A DNA stretch of 64,000 nt from Actinobacteria bacterium UBA2286 (GCA_002345925.1 DDWM01000022.1:36229-100228), one strand, 5' to 3'. Shown: positions 17,631 through 26,930, numbered from the stretch's first letter. Notes: generated by a model from the letters alone, not told the origin. Program-made: numbers and translations.

Positions 17631-18476
17631 TCACCGCAGCTTCAGCGGCTTGCGATAGATGCGCTCTCGACCACTGACGAGCTCATAATCGTGTTCCACC
17701 TGCGGGCCGATTCTCTCGCTACGTCCGAGTACAAGATAGCCGCCTCGTGCCAACGCCGACCAGAACACACCGAGCACCCGTTCTTGCTCTTCGCGATTGA
17801 AGTAGATGAACACGTTGCGACAGAAGATCACGTCCACTACATGTATCGGCTTGTCTTCGAATAGGTTCAAGTAATCGAACTTGCAGAGGCGCGCGACTTC
17901 GGGCTTGATCTTGAAGTGATCAGCCTTCACATCCAGGTAGCGCTGCTGGTCCACTCGCGGGATCTGATCGATCATAGAGATGTCGTACTCGGCACGCCTG
18001 GCAACTGCAAGCGCATTGCGGTCAAGATCCGTACCGAGAATGGTGAGCAGGAAGTCCGTCGACATAGGTCCCATTGCCGAGAGGAACGACATGGCGAGCG
18101 AGTACGGCTCTTGCCCTGTCGCGCAACCTGCCGACCACACGCGGATCATGCGCTGATGCCGCGCGGCCTTCTCGGTGAGCAGCGCCGGGAGTATCTCTTT
18201 GCGGAAGAGCTCAAAGACCGTCGCGTCTCGGAAGAACTGCGTCACATTGATCGTGAGCGTGTCGAGAAGCTTGGCGTACTCTTCAGGGTGCTCATCGAGG
18301 TAAATCGCGTACTGGCGGTAGGTGTGCAGGTTCAGGGCATGGAGACGCGCAGCGAGACGCCGCTCTACATACCGCGGGCGATACTGCGCCATGTCGAGCC
18401 CCCGCGCGTCGCGGATCTTGTCGAGTAGGCGCGTCAGGTTTCCCCGGTACACCGCATCGGCCTGTCGGCCCTCCAT
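17631..18476 (-). CDS. cheR: Chemoreceptor methyltransferase CheR
   Basis: 281 residues from ATG 18476, chosen for the GGGGGTGTG site upstream; an in-frame ATG at 18509 has none. The N-terminal helical domain has MAQYRPRYVERRLAARL. The SAM-binding domain has IRVWSAGCATGQEPYSLAM, ILGTDLDRNALAVAR and DVIFCRNVFIYFN. It methylates receptor glutamates, opposing CheB. It is first in the chemotaxis operon, and the divergent L,D-transpeptidase gene starts 86 bp away, so promoters for both lie in 18477-18562. Confidence 0.95.
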   Translation of the reverse strand: MEGRQADAVYRGNLTRLLDKIRDARGLDMAQYRPRYVERRLAARLHALNLHTYRQYAIYLDEHPEEYAKLLDTLTINVTQFFRDATVFELFRKEILPALLTEKAARHQRMIRVWSAGCATGQEPYSLAMSFLSAMGPMSTDFLLTILGTDLDRNALAVARRAEYDISMIDQIPRVDQQRYLDVKADHFKIKPEVARLCKFDYLNLFEDKPIHVVDVIFCRNVFIYFNREEQERVLGVFWSALARGGYLVLGRSERIGPQVEHDYELVSGRERIYRKPLKLR

Positions 18477-18562
18477 CACACCCCCGTTGTACGTAAGTAT
18501 CCTCGCCATTGTAGAATATGCGGCAACCAACCGGCAGGTTCATCTGCGCGCAAGGAGAATTC

Positions 18563-19600
18563 ATGTCCCGGGCATCCACTTCCGTACGTATCCTGGCGAT
18601 GTTCACCGCCCTGCTGCTCTTCGCGCTTGCAGGCGGCTCCGCATTCGCCGTGGCCGACGACTTCGCTGCCCGTGAGATCCTGCCCGCTGGTGCATCGGTT
18701 GAGGGAGAGGCACTCGGAGGTCTTACACGCGCCGAAGCAATCGACGTAGTGCGTCAGAAAGTCGCCGAGCCGCTCGCCCAGCCACTGACGGTGTCGCACG
18801 GCGCGAAGACATTCACACTCGATGCCGGATCGATGATCACAGTCGACGTTGAAGGCATGGTTGAGACGGCGTTCGAACCGAAGGCCACCGCATCGCTCAC
18901 GGCCCGCGTTGGCGCGCGTGTCATGGAACGCACAACCGGTCTTGCTGTAGCACCAGCGATCACGGTCGATGAGGCCGCACTGGATGCATGGATTGCCGAC
19001 GTCGCGTCAAAGATCGACACCGCGCCTGCGGATGCCGAGATGGTCGTGGCGGGCAATACGCTCAAGACGATTCCTGCACGCAGCGGCGCATTGGTCGATC
19101 GCAGCGGTGCGAAAGAGGCGATCATCGCCGCGCTGAATGATGGCATCAAGAACGTCGATTTGCCTGTTGCCATCACAGAACCGGAAATCGCCGAGGCGGA
19201 TCTTGGCTCGACGATTCTCGTACGACGCTCGCTTCGCAAGCTGTACCTGTACGATCACGGGAAACTCGTGAAAACGTACTCGATCGCAGTGGGTACTCCG
19301 AGCTATCCGACTCCGCTCGGCGATTTTGAGATCACACTGAAGCGGTACCGTCCAACGTGGAGCAACCCGGGGTCCGATTGGGCGAAAGACATGCCCGCGT
19401 ACATCGGGCCAGGACCGGGCAACCCGCTCGGCACGCGCGCGCTCAACCTCAATGCCTCGGGTATCCGGATCCACGGGACTTCAAGCGACTACTCGATCGG
19501 CAGCGCTGCTTCACACGGGTGTATGCGCATGCACATGTGGGACGTCGAGGATCTTTACCCTCGCGTTGAGGTCGGCACGCCGGTCCACATCATCCGCTAG
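18563..19600 (+). CDS. L,D-transpeptidase (YkuD) with N-terminal PG-binding-4-like region
   Basis: 345 residues from ATG 18563 with AAGGAG upstream. The N-terminus has a signal or anchor helix (VRILAMFTALLLFALAGGSAFA). Residues about 35-215 resemble the PG_binding_4/VanW-type module found with these enzymes. The catalytic YkuD domain occupies about 225-345: ILVRRSLRKLYLYDHGKL, TPLGDFEI, then IRIHGTSSDYSIG and the active-site SHGCMRM. It would make 3-3 cross-links in peptidoglycan or attach proteins outside the membrane. It ends by overlapping the convergent DUF3343 gene by 4 bp. Confidence 0.95.
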   Translation: MSRASTSVRILAMFTALLLFALAGGSAFAVADDFAAREILPAGASVEGEALGGLTRAEAIDVVRQKVAEPLAQPLTVSHGAKTFTLDAGSMITVDVEGMVETAFEPKATASLTARVGARVMERTTGLAVAPAITVDEAALDAWIADVASKIDTAPADAEMVVAGNTLKTIPARSGALVDRSGAKEAIIAALNDGIKNVDLPVAITEPEIAEADLGSTILVRRSLRKLYLYDHGKLVKTYSIAVGTPSYPTPLGDFEITLKRYRPTWSNPGSDWAKDMPAYIGPGPGNPLGTRALNLNASGIRIHGTSSDYSIGSAASHGCMRMHMWDVEDLYPRVEVGTPVHIIR

Positions 19601-19842
19601 AGGACGCGATCCTGCATCCGGACGCGTGCGGTCCAACTGCACCCTGCGCTTGTGAGCGCTGACTCAGCGTCCTCCGCGACATCCTCGGGCACTCTGAGCG
19701 CAATGCCGCACAGCGCTCCTAGGCTCTTTGGGGTTGGAATGGTCGCGTGGATGATATCTGCCTCGAGGAGAGTTCGCTCCCCGACGAGCGCATCGTGCGT
19801 GGTCGCGAATCCGTAGACGATGAACGGTGCCATCTGAATCAC
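19597..19842 (-). CDS. DUF3343 (Se/S carrier-like) protein
   Basis: 81 residues from GTG 19842, overlapping the stop of the preceding desulfurase gene (GTGA). The sequence IVYGFATTHDALVGERTL ... IPTPKSLGALCGIALRV matches the PF11823 pattern, including the conserved Cys in LCGIALRV. This family is described as putative Se/S-carrier-like and often sits beside class V aminotransferases and selenium genes. Here it directly follows such an enzyme at the end of the cofactor operon. A role in passing sulfur or selenium is an inference, supported by the selenocysteine signals elsewhere in the window. Confidence 0.85.
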   Translation of the reverse strand: MIQMAPFIVYGFATTHDALVGERTLLEADIIHATIPTPKSLGALCGIALRVPEDVAEDAESALTSAGCSWTARVRMQDRVL

Positions 19843-21002
19843 GCGCAGAGTTCGTGCATTGCGCGGATGGCGCGTTCGACGTCATGCTCCGTCACGCCGT
19901 ACCCGATGCCGAAGCGCACCGCGCCGCTGCCACCGGTTCCAGCGGTAGCATGCGCCCAGGGCGCGCAGTGCAGGCCCGCCCGGACGGCGATCAGGTAGCG
20001 AGAGTCGAGCTCAAAGGCGATGCGATCGCTATCCACGCGATCGTGCACGACGCTCACAACAGGCACGCGCTCCTCGGCGGGCGGCGGGCCGAGCACCCGG
20101 AGTCCCGGTATCTCGACCAGTGCCTCATGGAGCATGCGGGTCAGTCGACGTTCTGTCGCGCGGATGGCGTCACCCTCTGCCGAGAGTAGCCGAGCCGCAG
20201 CGCCCAAACCGGCGATGCCCGGAGTGTTGGGGGTTCCCGCCTCATAGCGATCCGGGCGCGCAACTGGCTGCACCGGGTCTTCCGAATTGGAGCCGCCCCC
20301 GCCTTGTACGAGTTCAACGGGTTCCACGCCGGGCGCAAGATAGAGCACGCCAACGCCCTGCGGGCCGAGCAGCCCTTTGTGTCCAGAGGCGACGTAGGCG
20401 TCGGCGCCGAGCGCCGCAAGGTTCACTTTGAGATGACCTGCGCCCTGAGCGCCGTCGACAACAAGGTACGCGCCGACTTCGTGCGCGATATCGGCAAGGT
20501 CACCGACCGGCTGTATCGTGCCGAGCACGTTCGATGCGTGCTGACACACGACGACGCGAGTGGGCGCCTCGGCAATCACACGCTCAACGTCGTAGGGGTC
20601 GATACGGCCGGCCTGGTCCGCCTGCACGACATCAACGCGCACGCCCGCCGCAGCGAGCGCATGTAGCGGACGCGCGACCGCATTGTGCTCGGTTGAACCA
20701 ACTACGACGCGGTCTCCCGGTTTGAGCAGCCCCTTGAGGACGAGGTTGAGTCCAGCGGTACAGCCCGGCACGAAGGCGATGTCCCGTGCGTTCGGTACGC
20801 CGAGAAGCGACGCGATATCCGTGCGTGACTCCAAGATCAGCCGCGAAGCGGCCAGCGCTATCGCGTGAGCCGAGCGCCCGGGGTTGCCCCCCGCTTTGGT
20901 GAGCGCGTGAACCACGGCATCGATGACAGGCTGCGGCTTGGGCCACGATGTGGCTGCGTGGTCGAAGTAGCTGATGCCTTCCGTGGTGCCAGCGTTACGC
21001 AT
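19839..21002 (-). CDS. Class V aminotransferase / cysteine desulfurase-like (TIGR01977 type)
   Basis: 387 residues. PLP features: FDHAATSWPKP at the N-terminus, CQHASNVLGTIQPV, VDGAQGAGHLKV, and the Schiff-base Lys in YVASGHKGLLGPQG. The catalytic Cys is in VRAGLHCAPWAH, as in group II desulfurases and selenocysteine lyases. It would release sulfur from cysteine, or selenium from selenocysteine, for a carrier. It overlaps mogA by 8 bp and the DUF3343 gene by 4 bp. That context suggests sulfuration for molybdenum/tungsten cofactor enzymes or selenium delivery; the sequence alone cannot separate these. Confidence 0.9.
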   Translation of the reverse strand: MRNAGTTEGISYFDHAATSWPKPQPVIDAVVHALTKAGGNPGRSAHAIALAASRLILESRTDIASLLGVPNARDIAFVPGCTAGLNLVLKGLLKPGDRVVVGSTEHNAVARPLHALAAAGVRVDVVQADQAGRIDPYDVERVIAEAPTRVVVCQHASNVLGTIQPVGDLADIAHEVGAYLVVDGAQGAGHLKVNLAALGADAYVASGHKGLLGPQGVGVLYLAPGVEPVELVQGGGGSNSEDPVQPVARPDRYEAGTPNTPGIAGLGAAARLLSAEGDAIRATERRLTRMLHEALVEIPGLRVLGPPPAEERVPVVSVVHDRVDSDRIAFELDSRYLIAVRAGLHCAPWAHATAGTGGSGAVRFGIGYGVTEHDVERAIRAMHELCA

Positions 21003-21480
21003 GCCCGCCGCCGGCGATCATCTTGGAGGCGTGCTCTAGCTGATCTGCCACGATCCCGAATGACTCCCGGGAGGCCTTCTCGCTGCCAGGGAAGTTGATT
21101 ATGAGCGTCTTGCCTCGCATCGCAGCCACGCCACGTGACAGCATCGCGCGTTTTGTGATGACCATGCTCTCGGCACGGATCGCCTCGGCGATACCAGGGA
21201 CTTCGCGGTCACAGAGGCTGAGCGTCGCCTCAGGGCACACGTCGCGGGGGCCAAGGCCGGTGCCGCCGGTCGTCAGGATGACGTCGACCTCGTCGACATC
21301 GGCCATCTCGACGATCGCGGTGGCGATGGTCTCCTGGTCGTCCGGAACGACGTGATAAGCCGCGACGAACCATCCGCGGTCTTGCGCAAGCGTGACCAGT
21401 CCCTTACCCGACGTATCCTCGGCCTCTCCGGCCGAGCGCGAGTCTGAACACGTCAGCACTCCGATGCGCAGTTCGCTCAT
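20995..21480 (-). CDS. mog: Molybdopterin adenylyltransferase (MogA/MoaB)
   Basis: 161 residues of the MoCF-biosynthesis fold: IGVLTCSDSRSAGEAEDTSG, VDVILTTGGTGLGPRDVCPEAT and TLIINFPGSEKASRESF. The TTGGTG loop and PGS motif bind molybdopterin and phosphate. It adenylates molybdopterin before MoeA inserts the metal. It overlaps the MOSC gene upstream by 4 bp and the desulfurase gene downstream by 8 bp. Confidence 0.93.
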   Translation of the reverse strand: MSELRIGVLTCSDSRSAGEAEDTSGKGLVTLAQDRGWFVAAYHVVPDDQETIATAIVEMADVDEVDVILTTGGTGLGPRDVCPEATLSLCDREVPGIAEAIRAESMVITKRAMLSRGVAAMRGKTLIINFPGSEKASRESFGIVADQLEHASKMIAGGGHA

Positions 21481-21953
21481 GCACGCTCCTCCAGGTGTTC
21501 AACCACGATCGAATCTCCACTGCGTACCGTACCACCATGACGCACGACAGCAAAAATGCCCTCCTTGGGCATCACGCAGTCACCGGCCTGGTAGTAGATG
21601 GCGCACTTGGTGTGGCAGACCTTGCCGATCTGTGAGATCTCCATCAGCGCGTCATCGCCTACACGGATGACACTGCCGATCGGCAGCTCCAGCAGATCGA
21701 TCCCGACGGTGGTGATGTTCTCGGCAAAATCCCCGGCGGCAACATCCAGGCCCTTGGCGACCATCTTGTCGATGGACTCCTGCGCAAGCAGGCTCACCTG
21801 ACGGTGCCAGTCGCCGGCGTGCGCATCGCTCTCAAAGCCGTGATCGACGCGCAGGACACCCTCGGTTCCGGGCGTCTTGCGAACAGTCTTCTTCGCCGAG
21901 AGATTCACAGAGGTGACGGTGCCCGGTCCGGGAAGGGTGGTATCTTCGCTCAT
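21477..21953 (-). CDS. MOSC-domain protein
   Basis: 158 residues. The domain is visible as VTSVNLSAKKTVRKTPGTEGVLRVDHGFESDAHAGDWHRQVSLL, AGDFAENITTVGIDLLELPIGSVIRVGD and the conserved Cys in GKVCHTKCAIYYQAGDCVMPKEGIFA. Stand-alone MOSC proteins of this size are common in Moco operons. The conserved Cys is proposed to handle activated sulfur for the cofactor. The start overlaps the moaC stop by one base. Confidence 0.9.
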   Translation of the reverse strand: MSEDTTLPGPGTVTSVNLSAKKTVRKTPGTEGVLRVDHGFESDAHAGDWHRQVSLLAQESIDKMVAKGLDVAAGDFAENITTVGIDLLELPIGSVIRVGDDALMEISQIGKVCHTKCAIYYQAGDCVMPKEGIFAVVRHGGTVRSGDSIVVEHLEERA

Positions 21954-22438
21954 CAGACGTCCTCTCGCAGGTAATGGCCGGATTTCCCGCCCTCTTTTTC
22001 AAGCAGCTTGAGATCTGCGACGACCATCCCCCGGTCGACCGCCTTGCACATGTCGTAGATGGTGAGTCCTGCGACCGACGCCGCGGTGAGCGCTTCCATC
22101 TCAACGCCTGTCTTGCCGTCCGTCTCGGCGACTGCGGTGATGAGCACCGTCGCGTCGCCAGGTTCAAGGGTGACGCTCACATGCGTGAGTGCGAGCGGGT
22201 GGCACATCGGAATGAGGTCTGCTGTGCGCTTAGAGGCCATGATGCCCGCAACGCGTGCCACAGCGAAGACGTCGCCTTTTGCCGCGCGCCCTTCGACGAT
22301 CATCGCGAGCGTCTCTGGGAGCATCCGCACTTCTACCGAGGCTACAGCGCGTCTGTGAGTGACGGCCTTATCGGCAACGTCGACCATGCGTGCTGCGCCG
22401 TTCTCATCGAGGTGCGTCAAGCGTGCTGCGTCGTCCAT
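21953..22438 (-). CDS. moaC: Cyclic pyranopterin monophosphate synthase MoaC
   Basis: 161 residues from ATG 22438 (GGAGG upstream), the normal MoaC length. Motifs include [38 protein letters not shown] and the catalytic Lys/Asp-region [32 protein letters not shown]. With MoaA it converts GTP to cPMP, the first step of molybdopterin synthesis. It lies between moaA (1-bp gap) and the MOSC gene. Confidence 0.97.
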   Translation of the reverse strand: MDDAARLTHLDENGAARMVDVADKAVTHRRAVASVEVRMLPETLAMIVEGRAAKGDVFAVARVAGIMASKRTADLIPMCHPLALTHVSVTLEPGDATVLITAVAETDGKTGVEMEALTAASVAGLTIYDMCKAVDRGMVVADLKLLEKEGGKSGHYLREDV

Positions 22439-22439
22439 C

Positions 22440-23465
22440 TCAGCCTCCGATCTGGGACATGCGTCTGAGCGTACCGACGCGCATATTGTGACTCTCCGGC
22501 TTGTTCGCCAATGCTCGCTGTATGAGTTCGTGGATATCGGCTTCGGTTCCTGTGCGCAGTATGGTGCGCACATCAAGCTCATCATCGCTGAAGAGGCACG
22601 TCCGGAGACGACCGTCGGCCGTTAGCCTCAGCCTGTTGCATTCGCCACAGAAGTGATGCGAAAGCGGGGAGATGACGCCGAGCGTACCTTTCGCACCGGG
22701 GAACCGGTAGTAGTGTGCCGGCCCCCAGCCGCCAGGGGCGTCGTCGCGTGCCACGGGCATGAGTTCTCCGAAGCCGGCCGCAGCCCCTTCGGCAGTCAAC
22801 ATCGCGAGCGTCTCATCCGAGGGTACGTGGTCGGCTTCTGTCCATCCTTCGCCATCCGTGGAGGCGCAGGCGACGCCATCCTCGGCACCACCCACCGGCA
22901 TGTACTCGATGAATCGCACATGCACGGGTCGGTCGAGCGTCATACGCGCGAAGCCGAGCAGGTCCTGCTCCAGGCTGCGCACCACGACGACATTGATCTT
23001 CACCGGGGCCATCCCCGCGTCAAACGCCGCCTCGATGCCAGCCAACACGTCGTCGAGCTTCCCGCCGCGCGTGATGTTCGTGTACGTCTCGGCATCAAGG
23101 GTGTCGAGCGAGATGTTCACGCGGGTGAGTCCGGCCTCGACCAACTCGGCCGCGTACTTGGGCAGAAGCGTCCCGTTCGTGGTGATTGCGATCGACTCGA
23201 TCCCGGTGACGGCGCGCAGGCGCCGGACATGATCGACGATGCCGGCCCGCACGAGCGGCTCACCGCCGGTCAGTCGGATCTTGGAGATACCTTCTCCGGC
23301 CGCGACGGATGCAAACCTCTCTATCTCTTCCCACGAGAGGATCTCTTCATGACCCTTCCACGGCACGCCGTCTGGCGGCATGCAGTAGACACACCGTAGA
23401 TTGCACCGGTCGGTCACGCTGATGCGGAGGTAGTCGATCCTCCGGCCGTGAGAGTCAGTCGCCAT
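22440..23465 (-). CDS. moaA: GTP 3',8-cyclase MoaA
   Basis: 341 residues from ATG 23465 (AAGGAG 9 bases upstream). The N-terminal radical SAM cluster motif is CNLRCVYC, and the C-terminal cluster Cys are in [27 protein letters not shown] binds SAM, but the extreme C-terminus ends in RRMSQIGG, which keeps the GTP-binding Arg but with a doubled Gly ending as in the family. It produces 3',8-cH2GTP for MoaC. It overlaps mobB by 11 bp. Confidence 0.97.
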   Translation of the reverse strand: MATDSHGRRIDYLRISVTDRCNLRCVYCMPPDGVPWKGHEEILSWEEIERFASVAAGEGISKIRLTGGEPLVRAGIVDHVRRLRAVTGIESIAITTNGTLLPKYAAELVEAGLTRVNISLDTLDAETYTNITRGGKLDDVLAGIEAAFDAGMAPVKINVVVVRSLEQDLLGFARMTLDRPVHVRFIEYMPVGGAEDGVACASTDGEGWTEADHVPSDETLAMLTAEGAAAGFGELMPVARDDAPGGWGPAHYYRFPGAKGTLGVISPLSHHFCGECNRLRLTADGRLRTCLFSDDELDVRTILRTGTEADIHELIQRALANKPESHNMRVGTLRRMSQIGG

Positions 23466-24003
23466 TGCGCGCATCTCCTTGCGGGGTACTGCCGGACAAG
23501 AACCGCTCTTCGATGAACCCGGCGAGCGAAGAAGCATCGCTGAGACCGAATACCGGGACACCGTCAGGGCGGAGTTCTGGGTTATCTGTTACAAGCGCAA
23601 CGATTGCGCCGGGTTCGCTGATCATCTCGTCGGAACGCGCGAGCCGCGAGATCTCTATCCGGACGTTGCCGGAGCGTTTGAACCCCTCTGTGAGCAAGAT
23701 GTCGCAACCTCCCGCGGCCGCCTCGGCGGCGATCTCATCGAGCGAGCGCTCGGACTCGACTCTGCGGACGACGGCGAACTGCGTGGGCGACGAGATCATG
23801 GTCACGCGAGAGCCTGCGCGCGCATGCCGCCAGGAGTCCTTGCCGGGCTGGTCGATATCGATCTCGTGCACGTGATGCTTGCACGTGGCGACGCGCCATC
23901 CGCGCGCAGTGAGCGCTCGGATTAGGCCTTCCATGAGAGTCGTCTTGCCGGAGTCGCTCTTGCCGACCACCGAGACGACAGGGATGCCGACCCCTTCGTT
24001 CAT
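23455..24003 (-). CDS. mobB: Molybdopterin-guanine dinucleotide accessory GTPase MobB
   Basis: 182 residues from ATG 24003; longer in-frame sequence has no family match. The P-loop is VVGKSDSGKTTLMEGL at residues 8-23, followed by VATCKHHVHEIDIDQPGKDSWRHARAG, which carries the MobB-typical HH and DSxRH-type motif, and LTEGFKRSGNVRIEISR. It is a GTP-binding partner of MobA in cofactor maturation. It follows the small Cys protein by one base and overlaps moaA. Confidence 0.93.
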   Translation of the reverse strand: MNEGVGIPVVSVVGKSDSGKTTLMEGLIRALTARGWRVATCKHHVHEIDIDQPGKDSWRHARAGSRVTMISSPTQFAVVRRVESERSLDEIAAEAAAGGCDILLTEGFKRSGNVRIEISRLARSDEMISEPGAIVALVTDNPELRPDGVPVFGLSDASSLAGFIEERFLSGSTPQGDARNGD

Positions 24004-24004
24004 T

Positions 24005-24223
24005 CTAGAAGCAGCCCAGATCGCAGTTCTTGACCTTGATACCGGCAGCGTCGGCCGCAGCACCGGCGACCTTGTAAACGACACCGTGCGTCTCGGCAAG
24101 CTTGCGCAGCACCGGACAGGTGATTCGGCCGTCGACGGCCTTGGCCTTGACGGCTTCAGTCAGCTCGGGCGTGATCTGCTCGGCCCAACGTGGGTCAATG
24201 GTCTTAGGGGTGTCACTGCTCAT
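24005..24223 (-). CDS. Small protein with C-terminal CxLGCF motif, unknown
   Basis: 72 residues from ATG 24223, overlapping the end of moeA by 4 bp and ending one base before mobB, so it is clearly part of the operon. The sequence has a helical ITCPVLRKLAETHGVVYKVAGAAADAAGI core, resembling a short helix-turn-helix, and ends in IKVKNCDLGCF. Three cysteines are present. I recognise no named family. Its position inside a Moco operon and its Cys pair suggest metal or sulfur handling, but this is inference. Confidence 0.8.
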   Translation of the reverse strand: MSSDTPKTIDPRWAEQITPELTEAVKAKAVDGRITCPVLRKLAETHGVVYKVAGAAADAAGIKVKNCDLGCF

Positions 24224-25449
24224 TCTGAACCCTCCTTGCGATCGATTCGGATGCACTCGGCTATAGCACCTTCCGGGAAGAACGACTCCCCTTCAGGTAG
24301 AACCAACAGGCAGTTTGCGCGATGCATGGAGCTCAGCATGGCCGAGGACTGCGCGCCCGAGAGCGTGGCGACGTGTGTGCCGTCGGCACCGAGCGTAGCG
24401 GTCGCCCGCAGGAAGTACCGGCGGTCTGGCTTCTTCTTCACGTCGTGCGCCAACGTCACAGCGTGTCTCGGCCGATCAAGGGCCGAGTGACCCTGCATCT
24501 TGAGGATGACGGGCCGCACGAAAAGCTCGAAGCCGACCATGGTCGACGTGGGATTGCCCGGCAGGCCGAAGAACGGCGTGCCGCCTATGGTGCCGTGCGT
24601 TTGCGGAGCGCCGGGACGCATCGCGACTTTCCAGAAGTCCATCTTCCCGATCCGCTCAAGCACGTCTTTGACGACATCGTAGTCGCCCATGCTGACACCA
24701 CCGGTGCTGACCATGAGATCGAACTCGGGAGCGCGTGAGAGGATCGACGTCGTGTGCTCGACAGTATCGCGAGCGACCTCGAGCACGATTGGCTCACCGC
24801 CCGCGTCCAGCACTTGAGCAGCCAGCGAGTAAGAGTTGGAGTTGCGAATCTTTCCCGGGCCGGGGTACTCGTCGATCGCGACCAGCTCATCGCCGGTCGC
24901 GACGATGGCGACTCGCGGACGGCGGTACACGAGCGGCGTCGCGCACCCGACAGCGGCCATCAGCCCGACGGCCGCAGGGCTCACGACCTCACCTGCCGAC
25001 AGAACTACCTCGCCAGAGCGCACGTCCTCGGCTTTGCGGCGAATGTTCTCGCCGGCGCGCACCGTCGCCATGATGACAGCCACCGCGCCGCCATCTTCTT
25101 CGGCAGTACGCTCTACCATGACAACCGCGTCGGCACCATCGGGCACCGGAGCGCCGGTCATTATGCGAGTGGCCTCGCCGGGGCCCACGGCAGCCGTCGG
25201 AAACGCCCCCGCAGGCACGTGCTCCACTACACGCAGACGCACGGGCGTCAGCTCACTTGCGCCCGCAAGATCGCCAGCACGAACGGCGTAGCCATCCATC
25301 GCCGAGTTGTCGAACGGCGCAACATCTATATCCGAGACGATATCTGCAGCGAGCACGCGGCCGATGGACTCGAGGGTGCTGACACGCTCGGTCTCAAGGA
25401 CGGCGATTCCAGAGAGGACCTTCTCGCGAGCTTCTTCGACTGATATCAC
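24220..25449 (-). CDS. moeA: Molybdopterin molybdotransferase MoeA
   Basis: 409 residues from GTG 25449, overlapping the mobA-fdhD stop. Motifs: DVAPFDNSAMDGYAVRAGDL, ATRIMTGAPVPDGADAVVMVE, VAIVATGDELV, MVSTGGVSMGDYDVVKDVL and FFGLPGNPTSTMVGFELFVRP. All four MoeA domains are present, ending in the beta-barrel domain IV. It inserts molybdate or tungstate into adenylated molybdopterin. With the tungstate importer upstream, the metal may be tungsten. Confidence 0.96.
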   Translation of the reverse strand: MISVEEAREKVLSGIAVLETERVSTLESIGRVLAADIVSDIDVAPFDNSAMDGYAVRAGDLAGASELTPVRLRVVEHVPAGAFPTAAVGPGEATRIMTGAPVPDGADAVVMVERTAEEDGGAVAVIMATVRAGENIRRKAEDVRSGEVVLSAGEVVSPAAVGLMAAVGCATPLVYRRPRVAIVATGDELVAIDEYPGPGKIRNSNSYSLAAQVLDAGGEPIVLEVARDTVEHTTSILSRAPEFDLMVSTGGVSMGDYDVVKDVLERIGKMDFWKVAMRPGAPQTHGTIGGTPFFGLPGNPTSTMVGFELFVRPVILKMQGHSALDRPRHAVTLAHDVKKKPDRRYFLRATATLGADGTHVATLSGAQSSAMLSSMHRANCLLVLPEGESFFPEGAIAECIRIDRKEGSE

Positions 25450-26870
25450 AGGTCATCCTCCTCTGCGATCGACACTCTTTCAGGACGGGTGTACACCACG
25501 AGCTTTCCACCGCGGGCATACCCGATAAGCGTCACGCCGACAGTCTCTGCAACTTCGGCAGCAAGATCGGTGATCGCGGTACGCGAAACCACCACAGGAA
25601 CGCGCGCCTTTGCGGCCTTGACGGCCATCTCATAGCTGATACGGCCGGTTGTGAGGAGTACCGCTCCCTCGGCCGGAATGCGATCGATCCACGCGCGACC
25701 GAGCACCTTGTCGACTGCGTTATGACGGCCAACGTCTTCGCGAACAAGCAACACCTGGCCGTCTCGGCCAAGTGCGCACGAGTGCATTCCGCCAGTGTCA
25801 CGATAGGCGACCGACTGGCGCGACATCTGGCCCATCATGTCGTAGAGCTCGGCGGAATCCACGACCCCATCGGAGGTCACGGCCTCCAGGCCGAGTGTAT
25901 GACCGAGCGAAGAGAACGTGACGCCCTTGCCGCAGCCCGCCGTGATATAGCGTCGGCGATAGACGAGGTCCTCGGGAACCGGCTCGTTGCTGCGCACATA
26001 CACGAGTCCGCGCTTCGCATCCACATCCGCGCCAAGGAAAGCCTCGCGGTCAGTGAGCAGGCCCTCGCCCACGAGGAAGCCGACCGCCATCTCCTCAAGG
26101 TCGCCAGGAGAGGCCTGGACGGTCGCGATCTCAGTGCCGTTCATGTCGATGGTGACAGCGCGCTCGCTTGGCATTCCGCGCGGGCGGCGTGTGCCGACCT
26201 CGATGATCGAAACGCGCACCTCGCGACCTTCTTTGGCCCTGTGCGCAGGACCGGAGCCTTCGCGGACATCGCTCAGGTCATCGGGAGTATTCACGTTCAC
26301 GAAGCTGGCAAGATCCGGGTCGACAGCGCGAAGCTCGACCAGTGAGACCTCAACGACCTTGAGCGACGGAAGCATCGCCACCACCCTACGACGCCCGGAG
26401 TCGAGCACCTTGCGGGCGGCCGGAAGGCAGTCGCGGTGATAGAGAGCTAGCAGCGGCTCGGAGCCCTTCTCGGTGAGCGGGATCACGACCTGCGCGCCAT
26501 CGCGTGACTCCCATAACAGCCGGACGACCTCAGGCCGCAGCCACGGCATGTCCGCCGCGACCGCAAGCACCCAGTCATCCTCGGCAGCCTCAAGCGCCGT
26601 GACAAGCCCGCCGAGCGGCCCCTGATACGCCACTTCATCCTGCAGGACTCGCACACCCGCAGGAAGATCTGCGGATTCAAGGACCTCTGGGCGGTTGGTG
26701 ACCACCACAACGTGTTGGCACAGCTCTCCGACCATCTCGGCAACGCGCGCCACCAGCGGCTCGCCGTCAACCGGAAGCATCGTCTTGTCTACGCCCATGC
26801 GCATGGAGCGGCCGCCGGCGAGGACCGCCGCGGTCACGGGGAGACGATTTGCATCACCAGTCTTGCTCAA
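25446..26870 (-). CDS. MobA-FdhD fusion: cofactor nucleotidyltransferase plus formate dehydrogenase sulfurtransferase
   Basis: 474 residues from TTG 26870, with AGGAGG 10 bases upstream. Residues 12-205 are MobA: the GTP-binding signature VLAGGRSMRMGVDK, then GPLGGLVTALEAAEDDWVLAVAADMPWL and VNVNTPDDL. Residues about 222-470 are FdhD: MNGTEIATVQASPGDLEEMAVGFLVGEG, the catalytic loop ITAGCGKGVTF with a single Cys rather than CxxC, TGGMHSCALG, REDVGRHNAVDKVLG and TTGRISYEMAVKAAKA. FdhD moves sulfur onto the bis-MGD of formate dehydrogenase, whose dinucleotide MobA makes. Fusing the two steps is unusual. It opens the Moco block, 76 bp after tupC. Confidence 0.93.
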   Translation of the reverse strand: MSKTGDANRLPVTAAVLAGGRSMRMGVDKTMLPVDGEPLVARVAEMVGELCQHVVVVTNRPEVLESADLPAGVRVLQDEVAYQGPLGGLVTALEAAEDDWVLAVAADMPWLRPEVVRLLWESRDGAQVVIPLTEKGSEPLLALYHRDCLPAARKVLDSGRRRVVAMLPSLKVVEVSLVELRAVDPDLASFVNVNTPDDLSDVREGSGPAHRAKEGREVRVSIIEVGTRRPRGMPSERAVTIDMNGTEIATVQASPGDLEEMAVGFLVGEGLLTDREAFLGADVDAKRGLVYVRSNEPVPEDLVYRRRYITAGCGKGVTFSSLGHTLGLEAVTSDGVVDSAELYDMMGQMSRQSVAYRDTGGMHSCALGRDGQVLLVREDVGRHNAVDKVLGRAWIDRIPAEGAVLLTTGRISYEMAVKAAKARVPVVVSRTAITDLAAEVAETVGVTLIGYARGGKLVVYTRPERVSIAEEDDL

Positions 26871-26930
26871 TTCCTATCCGCCTCCTGCCTTGGAGCGCGT
26901 GATTGCGCCGAGCTGAACAGTACCGAATCA

